NCBI RefSeq assembly: GCF_002865645.1
Contig: NW_020194638.1
Location: forward strand, 62,001-126,000
Reading direction: 5' to 3'
Source of the DNA: Hyaloscypha bicolor E
Taxonomy: Eukaryota > Ascomycota > Leotiomycetes > Helotiales > Hyaloscyphaceae
DNA length: 64,000 nucleotides
The notes below the pieces were generated by a model, which ran no database searches, was not told where the DNA came from, and saw nothing but the letters and a program-made list of their open reading frames with translations. Made by a program: the position numbers and the translations under genes. Below are positions 47,646 through 57,466 of this stretch, piece by piece. Every line of letters starts with the position of its first letter. Within the stretch, counting starts at the first letter, position 1.

Positions 47646-48940
47646 TTATATATTCAGATTAGCCCTCCTCTCTCTCAACCTATCCTCTTCAAGTGCCAGC
47701 CTTTCCTTCTCCGCAAGAAGTTCTCGCTTCTCCCTTAACCTTCGTTCCTGGTATTGCAGGTCGCCTTCTTCGGTTTGTGATTCATTTGCTAGGCTGAGGC
47801 CCAAATTAGGAGGATGCGGCATTACTTCACTCGTACTCCCTATTAGTGGTGGTGGAATAATGAAAGGCTTTGACGTTTGAGTTATATTAGCTCTAGGGAT
47901 TGGCATTGTAGTATCGAGCTCTAGCGCCTGGATCCCTGCTGCTGGGTCGAGTCCAGTTATTGGTGCGTATTCACTAATGGGTGCGAGGGCTGGGTTTGAA
48001 GTATGAGGCTGGCTCCTTGAAATGCTTAGCTCTTGAGCTTCTTGACGAGTATTGTTGTTATCCAGCTCGAGTACAGCCGCTACTGAGGTATTGACTGCGT
48101 CTAACTCAGGCTTCCCAAGGCCCCTCTCTGTTGTGTTGACTGTGAGTACAGTGCCGGTTAACTCCGCCTTGTGCTCAAAGTCCCAGCCTCGAAGCTCTAA
48201 AGCCCCATTTCCATGGGCTATAAGAGCATTTCTTGAACGCTTGCGACGGATACAGACGAAAGCGACGCCAATAGTTGTAATGATTACAACGAGAGAGACT
48301 ACAATGCTAATGCCGGTCTTAGCTCCCTTGGAGAGGCCGGTATTTTCAGAGGATGCGATACTATTTGTGGGCTGGCTAGAGGGCGTACTCCCAGAGGATG
48401 TAATGGTGTTTGTGGACTGTGTAGAAGGCGTACTCGCAGAGCTGACAATTTGTGAGGTGGTTGACGGACCAGGAGAAGTCGTCACAATCTGCCCATTTGA
48501 GATCCAAACAGCTTGCTTTGTACCACAGCACGACATGTTCTGATACCCACAACAAATACTCTGATCAGAGCAGAAAGTGATAATATTATCATTGCCGAAA
48601 CCAGCGCCGTCTAAGTCTTTGATTAGAGCAAGCTTTAAGTAGATCACAGGACTGCGGTTATGAGCTCACCTATACATAGTCGCAAGCATTGCGGAGACTG
48701 CCAGGTCGGGTCCGTACAAGACTCTCTCCATATCACGTCCTGTTCAGTTTCCTGGCATAACCCATCGGTCCTGCAGATGTCCGGATAGTTGTTATCATTT
48801 GTGCGACAGCACATGCTTTGTCTTCCCGCGTTACATGGTACATAGCGGTAATCAGCCGCTGAGCCGCCGGGACGGTAACAGGTTTGGGCCCAGCCAATCG
48901 CCGCTGTCAGTAGCAGCAATATCAACATGTAGGGACCCAT
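47646..48940 (-). CDS. secreted-end Cys-rich, Ser/Thr-stalk, single-pass membrane protein
   Basis: Exons 48940-48670 and 48616-47646 give 413 residues. The 53-bp intron (GTGAGC...CAAAG) joins two ORFs in frame at Ile90/Asp91. Order: signal peptide (residues 1-18, MGPYMLILLLLTAAIGWA); ectodomain with 14 cysteines (21-121) including SMCC, DICRTDGLC, WRESCTDPTWQSPQCLRLC and SICCG...SCCG; Ser/Thr stalk (about 135-185, three near-repeats of S-S-x-STPSxQ/STN); transmembrane helix (191-213) followed by CIRRKR; a long cytosolic tail; and a charged coiled coil (about 371-413). Layout resembles fungal wall-sensor/receptor proteins (Mid2/WSC-like by architecture only). Homologous ectodomains are common, usually of unknown function, in Pezizomycotina. 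Inferred role: cell-surface sensing. Intact. Confidence 0.85.
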
Positions 48941-49352
48941 GTTTCATCTGAATGTTCTGAACGGCATGTCAAGAGTCTGAACAGCATGTACGCGATATTA
49001 TACCGCTGGTGGCCGCGTGATCCAAAAGACATCCTTCAGCCTGCAGTTTGGGCTGAGAGCTGTGCGTTAGTTTTCAGTTATTGGCTTCCATGCTGGGGTC
49101 TAGGCATGGCAATTGCCGTGTCTTAAAAATTGAAGGCCAATAGCGCCCCTTTATCGACGTCTCCTTCGGGCGAACATGATGTGCCGTGTTTATTGAATTG
49201 GGATTGGTGATGTTCTACCAATGTCTCAGTAAGATCGACGATCATTCTACCATCATACCTTCGGGAAATCAGCAGGTCACTCTCTCGGCGATACAATAGA
49301 AGGCAAGGCCCAAATGAGCTTCCGGACAGCTAATATCTTCAAGGCCGTACAG
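48941..49352. promoter_or_regulatory. upstream region of the membrane-protein gene
   Basis: A 412-bp normal-composition stretch between the gene start and the Tc1/mariner element. It contains two direct copies of TCTGAA(C/T)...CAGCATGT-like sequence just upstream of the ATG (48948-48990). No ORF was recognised. Confidence 0.4.
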
Positions 49353-49354
49353 TA

Positions 49355-51075
49355 CTATCCTCCCCCTTGAATAATTACGAGTGGGTCCAATATTCGCCAC
49401 CATCTCCACACACACATCACTCCACTAAAGACACGTAATTGAGTCTTCACCGCTTTCCAGTTCAATTGAAGCTATTCCCACTTTCTACTTTACATTCTGC
49501 TTAGTATTTGGTAGGCCCACCATGCGCTTCCTTTACAGCCTCACAGCGTCTCCACCAGCTATCATATAAGCCCTGAATATACTCGTCTGGCACTGCGTCC
49601 CATGCATCTTGTATAATCTTGCGGAGTTGATCCAAGCGGATCTTATCCGGCTGGTAGCATGCTTCCCAATAGTGCTCTTCTATCCAATTCTTCATCCAAT
49701 TCCATATATGCTCAATGAGATTCAAGTCTGGTGAGTAGCGAGGGGCTTGAATTATAGGGATATGGCGAAGGAGTAGGTTTAGCTTCGTCTCGTATGAGTG
49801 ATGGGAAGAAGCATTGTCTTGCCAAAACCTATATCGGCTGAGTGGGTGGTCGCGGAAGAACTATTCCATTCTTGAGAGAATCTTGAGATCATATTATATA
49901 GAGTTAATTGAGCCCCACTCCTTTTCCCAAAAGAGAGAAGGCCCCTTCTTCCCATCGACTATACTTCCCCAGAACATCCACGCAGGGAGCTTAGAGTACT
50001 TGTGCCTCACACACTCAGGGAGTAAGCGATCGCTTCCATCCTTTAAGCAGGTAATATACGAGTTTGTATGAGCTCCGCCAAATGCCCATACCTCGTCTAT
50101 AAAGCAGACCTGCTGTATACGTGAGCGTGGCCAGGTACTCCCATCCTCTGCTAAATCTAGCCTCTTCTAACAGACTCCAGGGTCATCTGAGAACCCCTTC
50201 TTTCGTGATACACGGCGATAATAATCAATACCGTCTATAGCTGTACGAATAGCTTTCTCACTGGCGTAAAGCTGTGGAAGAAAGTGTGGGATCTTGTGAT
50301 ATGCCACGTGACGGTGAGAAGGAGAGGAAAGTAACCACTCCTTAAGTGTAGTCTTTTCAGGTGTATGGAGCTTAGCATGTCTCCCTGCCTTTGTTTTCTG
50401 GGGTGTAAGACGGTGGGTTTTCGCGTGGGTAATTTGGCTATCTGAAACGTCAAGTATCTCCTTTATTTGGGCCCATGGTATCTTGAAAAGGAGGGCTATT
50501 TGGATCTGGAGACGCTTATCACGTGTACATTCTACGTGCGAGGAAGTATACACGTGCGGACGTAAGGGAGAGAGCTCAGGCTCTGCTTGAGAGTCTGGAA
50601 TAAAGAGAGGAGGAGATGGTATAGACTCAAAGAGAGAGTCTGGAAGAAGCTGAGAGTCTGGGAGAAGGTCACGTGCGTCCCAAGACTGAGTACTGTGCTG
50701 TGATTCGTTGATTTGAGGCCTAGGACTATTGCGAGAGTCCCATGACTGCGTAGTCTTTTGTGAATCAGGAAGAGAGAGAGGAGGAGAGCGAGGCTGTGCA
50801 GATGGTGGAGTGTCTGCGTCATAAAGGTTACCATAATCAGGTGGTGGTGTAGTGAAGCGTGAATCTTGAGAGTCCATTGTAATTGAGGATATAAACAAGT
50901 AAAGTAAAGCCAGTGGAAGCTGTGTTTTCTGCCATACTTATGGTTCAGCTACGCTGGCGAGCTAGAAGCTTCTACGTGCTCTGATTGGCTAAAAATGGGG
51001 TGAGGCGTGGCGTGAGTGAAGCATGAGAGTGTGGCGAATATTGGACCCACTCGTAATTATTCAAGGGGGGGATAG
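49355..51075 (-). mobile_element. Tc1/mariner (DD34E) transposon
   Basis: 1,721 bp with long inverted ends: CTATCCTCCCCCTTGAATAA... at 49355 and ...TTATTCAAGGGGGGGATAG to 51075. The match runs about 45 bp, up to GTGGCGAATATTGGACC. The ends are flanked by TA on both sides (49353-49354, 51076-51077), the Tc1/mariner target. It encodes one transposase on the minus strand. Composition is normal, with three stop codons, so it decayed recently. Confidence 0.92.
49501..50898 (-). pseudogene. Tc1/mariner transposase, three in-frame stops
   Basis: One 465-codon frame. The N-terminal ~110 residues are low complexity with repeated PDSQ and TQSWD(S/A)R motifs. Helix-turn-helix regions follow (ALLFKIPWAQIKEILDVSDS and RHAKLHTPEKTTLKEWLL). 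The catalytic core has FIDEVWAFGGAHT (first Asp), FWQDNASSHHS (second Asp) and SPDLNLIEHIWNWMKNW (Glu). Thirty-four residues separate the second Asp from the Glu, hence DD34E. TAG at 50167-50169, TAA at 49894-49896 and TAG at 49861-49863 interrupt it, the last two right inside the catalytic domain. Start could be 50898 or the MDSQ at 50877. Confidence 0.9.
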
Positions 51076-51115
51076 TATCACCCTTGGTATCTTACGAATG
51101 GATGAGTAACTCATT

Positions 51116-51304
51116 CTATCCCCCCCCCAGTCCAAAGCGCCATCACGAGATTAGTAACGCCACCCCAAAACCTCGTTTATATCCCCAACATAGGAAACCT
51201 CAGGTGCTTTAGAGAGTCTCTATTCGCTATCGACCCTTGATGGGGCCCGTGCCGGCGTGGTGTTATCAATATCGTGATCGCGCTTTGGACTAGGGGGGGG
51301 ATAG
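51116..51304. mobile_element. 189-bp MITE with poly-C inverted ends
   Basis: CTATCCCCCCCCAGTCCAAA at 51116 and the inverse TTTGGACTAGGGGGGGATAG to 51304 are inverted ends of about 24 bp (to AAAGCG). There is no coding room. The outermost CTATCCYCCCC matches the neighbouring Tc1/mariner termini, suggesting mobilisation by that transposase. The flanks are TT on both sides, or TA if the boundary is taken two bases in. Confidence 0.75.
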
Positions 51305-51497
51305 TTGAGGATGTTGTCTGTACTCGCTGTACGTGGCTCGGGATTCGGGATTCGTAATCACCATATCCGCGAGTTCAACTATGGCCCGGTTCTGTAGACT
51401 TGGAATCTTCCAGCTTCTAGCAGCAATCCACAACCTCGCAAGTTCCATCGACTCGGGCTCGGCGGCATTGGCGTAGAGGGTGTCTTGTGTGTAGAGC
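51305..51497. other. short unique stretch
   Basis: 190 bp of normal composition between the MITE and the DDE transposon; no gene is visible. Confidence 0.4.
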
Positions 51498-51859
51498 TAC
51501 AGTCGGTCCGATCCAAAAGCAACAAATAAAAATAGAAATCACCACAATACTAGTTAATATAAATCGTATTAATTAAAACGATACTATATACTCTAGGGAT
51601 TAATTCTATACTCTCGAAATTATAATATCTTTATTATTAAGGGAGTTATAATATATGTAATTAAGCGAGCAAATATATTCGCGTTTTATATGGTTATTTT
51701 TTTACTTTATTATCACGTGACTGCCCCCCTCTATTGACCGCTCTTCCACGATTATATTAATATCTTAATAACCACAAATATAATTAAGTGCCCCTCTTGA
51801 ATACTTCTAATAGCTACCTCTATAAATCTTCAGAAACGCAAGCGAGCTAATTTAACTCT

Positions 51860-54500
51860 TGATTTAATTACAGTTCTCACCATAGCTAAAGAAGCTATAA
51901 TCCAAGCGACTATTAACAAATAGTATAGGAAATCCTCTAATATAGAGGATAATTCTGATAATTCAGATATTGAACCAAGTAATAAAGAGCTTGAAGATTC
52001 GACCCTCTTTTGGGTTTAGCAGAAGCTTCTTATTAGTGGAAATGAGACGATTATTTTAGAGAAGCCTATAGTTACATAGCGAGATTAGAGAGTTATGGAA
52101 TAAACTAGTAAGTTTTTTACTTATTTACTTATTTTTATATTATAATATAAGTATACTAAGAATATTTCTAGCTTCTAGAGGCTCGTATTACTCCAAATTA
52201 ATAAAGAAATTAGCAAAGCCATTAAGAACTTAATAAATGCATATATATAACTAGAGGGCAAAAGATGCTCAAGCTATAGTGCAATCTAGTAGGCTTAAGA
52301 CCCCTATAATTATACTATCTTTTAAATAAAAGAGGTTATAATTCGATATTATTAGGGGGCCAATTAATATTTCTAGGGATATGTAATTAAGGGAAGAGCA
52401 AAGGCTTGAAGATAAAGACGATAGAGCGAACGAACTACTTCTGGATACCCTTATTAGAGATACTTATGGATATTGTGGGAGGGAAACTATAATAAGACAA
52501 AAACCTATATAAAGTATACCAGAGCGCAAAACGTAACTTAATAGCAAAATAATAAATCAAAAGCGTAAATAGTAAAGTATAAATAGTATATAGTATACAA
52601 AAGCTTAATTAATTAAATACTCATAAAGGATTATTTTCTAAGTCTATAGAAAAACCAGCTTTCTTATGTGATTTCTGCAAGTCACGTGCAAAAGGCCGTG
52701 GCCTTTGCCATATGACCTAAACCTCAAAACCGCCAAAACAATATGATTTTCGATAAGTACGGCCTGCCGTACTATAATATAACGAAGCTCTAGACATACA
52801 AATAACTTATTAGGAAGTCCTTAACGATATGGATATAAAGCTAGTATGAATAAAAGACCCCTATACCTCTTATATAATTACTGACTTATACTTACTTTGG
52901 TAATATACCCAATAGCTTATAAAGCCAGGGCAATATTAGCTAGGAAGAATCGATATATCTCTCTTAGTAGCCGCTAGTAATTATTGTTTTAATAATGGAA
53001 AGACGCTTGCTCGGCAAATCAGGGGATTATTTAATTACTATTAATAGTAGTATGGTATTCCGTAAGAGGCTAGGGATAGTAAAAGAAATAGAGTATTTTA
53101 TCTAGATAATAAGAACGTATTCTTAGCCTATTAAACTTGGTTAATTAATTAAGAGCTTGGAATAATATTACTAAACGATTTCCTAAATACCGTTAATTAG
53201 GAGATTTTACCTCGATTATTATTAATAATTAACAAGCCTATTACTCGTAGTATAGCTTACTTATAGCTCTCTAGGCTCGGCTTTATTACTATAAGACTAA
53301 GAAAGGGCTTTATATGAATAGATACGAATAACCTAATATAATTTAGTATTATTAAGAGGTATTTTTACTACTAATAAACGAGCTTTTATTATATATAGTT
53401 TAATATAAGGAGGATGAAGCTAGTACGTGGTATATGATTTAACCTATACTCCTAATTAGGGGTCAGGTATATGTAATATACTTCTATAACAAGAGCTATT
53501 TCCATGGTTTCGATTATAAAAAGAGCCTCTAGCTAGTAGATAATTAGCAAAAAATGCCCGGAAAGAATAAAGGGAGGCTAATTTACGATTCTGAGTTTAT
53601 AGGCCCTGAGGAGCGTATTAGGGTACCAAATAATAAAGGCATCTTTATTTCAGACGACCCCGATTTGGATGCCCGTTAAATTATATATCCAGGCTCAAAT
53701 GGAGACCCCTAGTGGGATATAAAACAGCTACTAGTTCAGATTACTAGGACGCTTAATATATTTGAATAGAAGTATCCAAACTATATAGCTATTCTAATAT
53801 TTATTTAGTCTCCTGTATATGCTTTATATAGCGAAGATATACTAAATGCCTTTAGTATGAATAAGGCATTAGGGGGGGTTGAAAAGGGTAATATTAAGCC
53901 CTATAGGAGGGATATATATTTCCTATCGGAGTGTATGATTCCGGGGCTATAGGGAACTATTCAAGTCCTTTGGTAACTTAATCCGAATAGAGAAAGAGAG
54001 CCTAAGGGTATGAAATAGATTCTCATTGAGCGAGGTTGTAATATTCCTGGCTTAAGATTTAAGTACCTAAAGGGTACTAGGTATACTATATCTCTTAAAT
54101 ACCTTTCCGCTATTGAATAAACATACTATTTAGCTCGTATTCTATCGAATTACTAAGACTTCTTTAAAGAGAAGTCTCAAGTTAAAAAGCTTATTACGGA
54201 GCGAGGGTATAAGGCTGTGTTTTTACCGAAGTTCCACTGCGAAATTAACCTAATTAAGATATATTGAGGGTATAGCAAAACTTGATATTATTAAGTAAAG
54301 AAGACTAGCTTCCCAGATACTAAAGCTAAGGTAGTAGAGGCACTTGAAGCTTGTTCGATTGAGACTATACGGAGGTTCTATAATTATACGTTCTGCTAGA
54401 TAGATGCGTATCGGAAGGGATTGAGTATTAAATAAGCTACTTGGTATATAAAGAAGCAAAGACGCCATAGAACGATATCTAAAACGGTAATAGAGAAATG
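51860..54500 (+). pseudogene. DDE-superfamily transposase, RIP-damaged
   Basis: The frame is readable through stops. An acidic N-terminal part reads SSNIEDNSDNSDIEPSNKEL (about 51935). The middle has KNARKNKGRLIYDSEFIGPE and FMNKALGGVEKGNIKPYRRD-like segments. Then come IERGCNIPGLRFKYLKGT, ITERGYKAVFLPKFHCEINL (the PKFHCELNPIE signature holding the catalytic Glu region) and ETIRRFYNYTF-QIDAYRKGL near the end (about 54450). This arrangement matches a large family of fungal transposase-like DDE endonucleases. Trp and Gln codons are frequently stops (TAG/TAA). Superfamily placement near Tc1/mariner rests on the TA target and remains uncertain. Confidence 0.72.
52480..52772 (+). repeat. 295-bp dispersed repeat, copy B
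   Basis: Begins GAGGGAAACTATAATAAGAC and ends with the palindrome GTACGGCCTGCCGTAC (52757-52772). CACGTGCAAAAGGCC...GGCCTTTGCCATATG forms the internal inverted repeat (52682-52715). It matches copy A in reverse and copy C in the same orientation. Confidence 0.7.
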
Positions 54501-55028
54501 GGATAATATATAAAAGCAGGAGAGCAAAGGTAGCTAGAGTTTATGGAATTAGTTTGGCCAAAATTAGCTTGAATCCTATATAACTAGGGCCCTACTATAT
54601 ATATATAATATATAGTACTAGAGAAAGCTATATTTGATATTTAGGAAGGTTCTTCTAAGCTTATAGGGCTTAAATATTAATATTATATTAATAATAAGGC
54701 TAGTAAGATACTATAATATCCCCTTAAAATACGGGCTCACATAACCTTAGCGAGTAGAAATATTCGCATTTTGTATAACGAAAAATCAATAAAATAAAAA
54801 GGGTCCATATACTTTAGGCCTTAATTATTAATAAACCACAAATTATATTAAAAATCCGATTAATAGGTATTTTTCGCCTGGTTCTATTCTATAATCGCAT
54901 AACTTAGTATAAATTAATTAGGGTTGTGGTTAAAAAGTTATTATGGGCGTAAAAGAGCGACTAATTTGTTGTTTTTGGATCGGACCGACTGTAGTCATTA
55001 AAAAGACCGAACAGTTTCTTAACGACAT

Positions 55029-55181
55029 TGTTGCATGGCAACTGCGTGCTAGTAGTCACGTGTAGGCTCACGTGACTACATTCCTGTATTTAAGCTTTGG
55101 CCACTCGTGCCACACCTCTCTTTCCTCTTAATCTATCTATATATTATTATTATAATACAATAACAATGTTTTATTGTAACA
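55029..55181 (+). repeat. TRIM 5' LTR
   Basis: 153 bp, differs from the 3' LTR at a few positions (for example CTGCGTG versus CTACGTG). It contains AGTCACGTG...CACGTGACT, an inverted repeat around 55056-55080. Confidence 0.92.
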
Positions 55182-55388
55182 AATGGTAGCAATGCTCTTC
55201 AATTCGATTTAATCAGGGTCTCCTTACTCTTGATTACCTGCGAATTCCTCCATACCTCCCAAGCAAGCTCTCCAAGGCTCTGCTCTCCAACCAGTCGATC
55301 TCTTAATTAAGTCATCGATTGGAAACCGATACCCCCCTTTCAATTAGACCTCTTAATTGAGCGTTCTATTTGATAAACAAATCGATTC

Positions 55389-55586
55389 TCAGTTATCGCC
55401 ATCCGTACGATAATTACCATCGTCTGAATCGGAGTCCTCGCCCTCCAGCGATCGCGACCGATACTGCCCTCCCGATGCTTCCGTACCATATACGACCTCC
55501 ATATCAACCATAGCGTACATAAACATCGCAATAGCCTCCTCCTCAACTTGACGTCCCTGTACGCTTCGTACAGCCTCGACTACCAT
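55389..55586 (-). other. acidic ORF inside TRIM, doubtful
   Basis: A 65-residue minus-strand frame ending in an acidic Ser-rich stretch (EGEDSDSDDGNYRTDGDN). It is antisense to the element and may be chance. An overlapping plus-strand frame (55548-55979) is Ser/Leu/Pro-rich low complexity. Neither is called as a gene. Confidence 0.2.
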
Positions 55587-55955
55587 CCTCCTGCCGTCGA
55601 ACAGCCTGCTCTCCTGTCGACGAGCCTTCTCACCCTTCTGCCGTCGAACAGCCCCCTTAGCTTATCGACAGCCTCCTCCTCCTCCTGCTGTCGAACAGCC
55701 TTCCTTAGCTTATCGACAGCTCCCTGCTCCTCTCCTGGGCTCCCTGCGTATCGAATACATATATATACGGTGCTATTGGGATGCCTTGGTTACTGTGAAG
55801 TTCAGGGATATTGGAATAAGGCTATTTTTGAGCTTTTTGGGTGGAATTCGTTCGATTTTCTGTCCTTTTCGAAAAGTTGGCCCGCCGTGCGTACGAGTGA
55901 ATCGTACGTACGTATAGCGTGGAGGACCACGCAGTTCTTTCTTTTTGGGGGCATA

Positions 55956-56107
55956 TGTTGCATGGCAACTACGTGCTAGTAGTCACGTGCAGGCTCACGT
56001 GACTACATTCCTGTATTTAAGCTTTGGCCACCCGTGCCACGCCTCCTTTCCTCTTAATCTATTAATATATTATTATTACAATACAACAACAATGTTTTAT
56101 TATAACA
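55956..56107 (+). repeat. TRIM 3' LTR
   Basis: 152 bp, TGTTGCATGGCAACTACGTG...TTATTATAACA, followed by GACAT. Confidence 0.92.
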
Positions 56108-56112
56108 GACAT

Positions 56113-56754
56113 TCTAGAGCATTATAGCCCAGGCTTGGCAATAATTGGCGTTTTTAGTAATTAATAACAATTAATGCCATAATCATAAGGTATTAATTAA
56201 ATCGATCTGCAAATCGATTATAAGCGAGCTAATCCCTGCCTACGCACTCCCTTTTCTAATTCTAGAGAGTTAAAGAGATTATATATTAATACTTTATAGT
56301 GTTTTCAATATTCTAATAACTATATATTTATTTTAATCTAGTAAGGCCGCTAGAATTGCCTATAAGATAGTGTCTTTTCTGTTTTAATATTCTCTATATA
56401 ATACTTACTAAAATAATAGTATTCTATTTTATATATATTATCTTATTAGAATTAAAGTTCCTTTCTTATAAAACATTATTATACTTATATATATAACTTA
56501 TAGAAAAGTGGCTAAAATAAAGCTATTTATAATTAATATAAATACTAATATTTATATTTATTTTTACTATAATATCTCTTTTAAATATAGTATATATACC
56601 TTATTCTTAACTATTTCTAGCCTTTCCTTAGCTTATATAGTCCGTAAGGCAAATTTTATAGATTATAAAATATATTTCTTTTACTTTTTATATTTTCTAT
56701 ATTTATTCTTATTTTTTTCTTTTTTACTATAACTTCTTTTCTCTTTACTATAAT
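56113..56754. other. AT-rich flank, unclassified
   Basis: The first 150 bases keep moderate composition (continuing the site into which the TRIM inserted); the rest is RIP-type AT-rich DNA with no gene. The 56508-56732 frame is Ile/Tyr/Phe/Leu-only low complexity and is not a gene. Confidence 0.4.
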
Positions 56755-57466
56755 GAGTTAAACTCGTGATTTAAACTCGATTATATAACCTTTATTATTA
56801 TAGTTATAAAAGTATATAGTATATAGCCTATATATATTTAGCTTATATAAGAGTAAGACTTTCTTTTTCTTTTCTTAATTATTTCTTTTTATATTAAAAC
56901 TACTAGTTTTCTTTATATAAAGGCCTGGCCTATAATATTAAAAATAACTTCTTTAATTAAATTATTATATATTAATAGCTTTTAAAGTCTCTAGCTTTTT
57001 ATTAAATTTTTTCCGAATTAGATAAAATGGCTTTAAATAGCTAATAGTTACTTTTTTTTAATAAACTAATATTTTTTTAAAATAAATTTAAACTTTTAAG
57101 GGCCTTATATAAATCTTATAAGCTCGGCTTAATATAAGAGAAAGTTATTATTATAATTAATTATCTAATATATCTATATTTAATAGCTCTTAAAAGAAAT
57201 ATTCTATTTAGGCTATATAGCTATAAGCCAAGCTATAAGTTAATATAGAAAATAATAGAAAAGATATTTGTTTTTAATATTATTATTCTTAATTATAAAA
57301 GAAAGCCCTATTATAAATTATATTATAAGTAAAGAATATAAGCTAATAAGAAATAGTCTCAAAGCTATATAATTAATTAGATATTATATATAATATATAA
57401 GAAGAAATAAATAATAGTAAATAATAAATAATAGTATTTTAATAAAATAATAAGCCTTTTATAGTT
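56755..57466 (+). repeat. ~710-bp repeat, copy 2 (uninterrupted)
   Basis: Matches 28018-28243 joined to 34653-35150. It holds a single ATTAT at 56961-56965 where copy 1 carries the copia element, so it preserves the empty site. Confidence 0.8.

Larger units (their letters stand above)
51500..54991 (+). mobile_element. TIR DNA transposon with fungal DDE endonuclease
   Basis: 3,492 bp; CAGTCGGTCCGATCCAAAAG at 51500 is inverted at 54972-54991 with one mismatch within ~28 bp. It is flanked by TA on both sides (51498-51499, 54992-54993). The plus strand codes a DDE-type transposase in the right half. A 295-bp repeat copy (52480-52772) lies in the left half and is probably a nested insertion. Damage is of the C-to-T/G-to-A type but milder than in the gypsy block. 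Confidence 0.85.
55029..56107 (+). mobile_element. TRIM-like LTR element with initiator-Met-tRNA-type primer site
   Basis: 1,079 bp with LTRs of 153 and 152 bp (55029-55181, 55956-56107; TGTTGCATGG...TTTTATTGTAACA), perfect GACAT duplications (55024-55028, 56108-56112) and GGGGGCATA purine tract before the 3' LTR. TGGTAGCAATGC starts two bases after the 5' LTR. TGGTAGC is the complement of the 3' end of fungal initiator tRNA-Met, used as primer by many LTR elements. The interior is about 770 bp, too short for pol, and GC-rich with repeated TATCGACAGC / GTCGAACAGCC motifs (55600-55730). No domain was recognised. Confidence 0.9.

Noticed and set aside
47513..47660. TGTAACACC... sequence as a solo LTR
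   Set aside because: It starts like an LTR, but no second copy, clear CA end or flanking duplication was found in the window.
27297..52772. Copies A and B of the 295-bp repeat, inverted with palindromes outermost, as termini of one 25-kb element
   Set aside because: Copy B lies inside another transposon with its own ends and TA flanks, and a third copy (C) has the same orientation as B. Independent short insertions explain the data better.
54250..54468. Minus-strand 72-residue ORF
   Set aside because: It is antisense to the DDE transposase, whose motifs are clear on the plus strand.
56508..56732. 74-residue plus-strand ORF (Ile/Tyr/Phe/Leu-rich)
   Set aside because: It arises from AT-rich composition alone, with no conserved motif.
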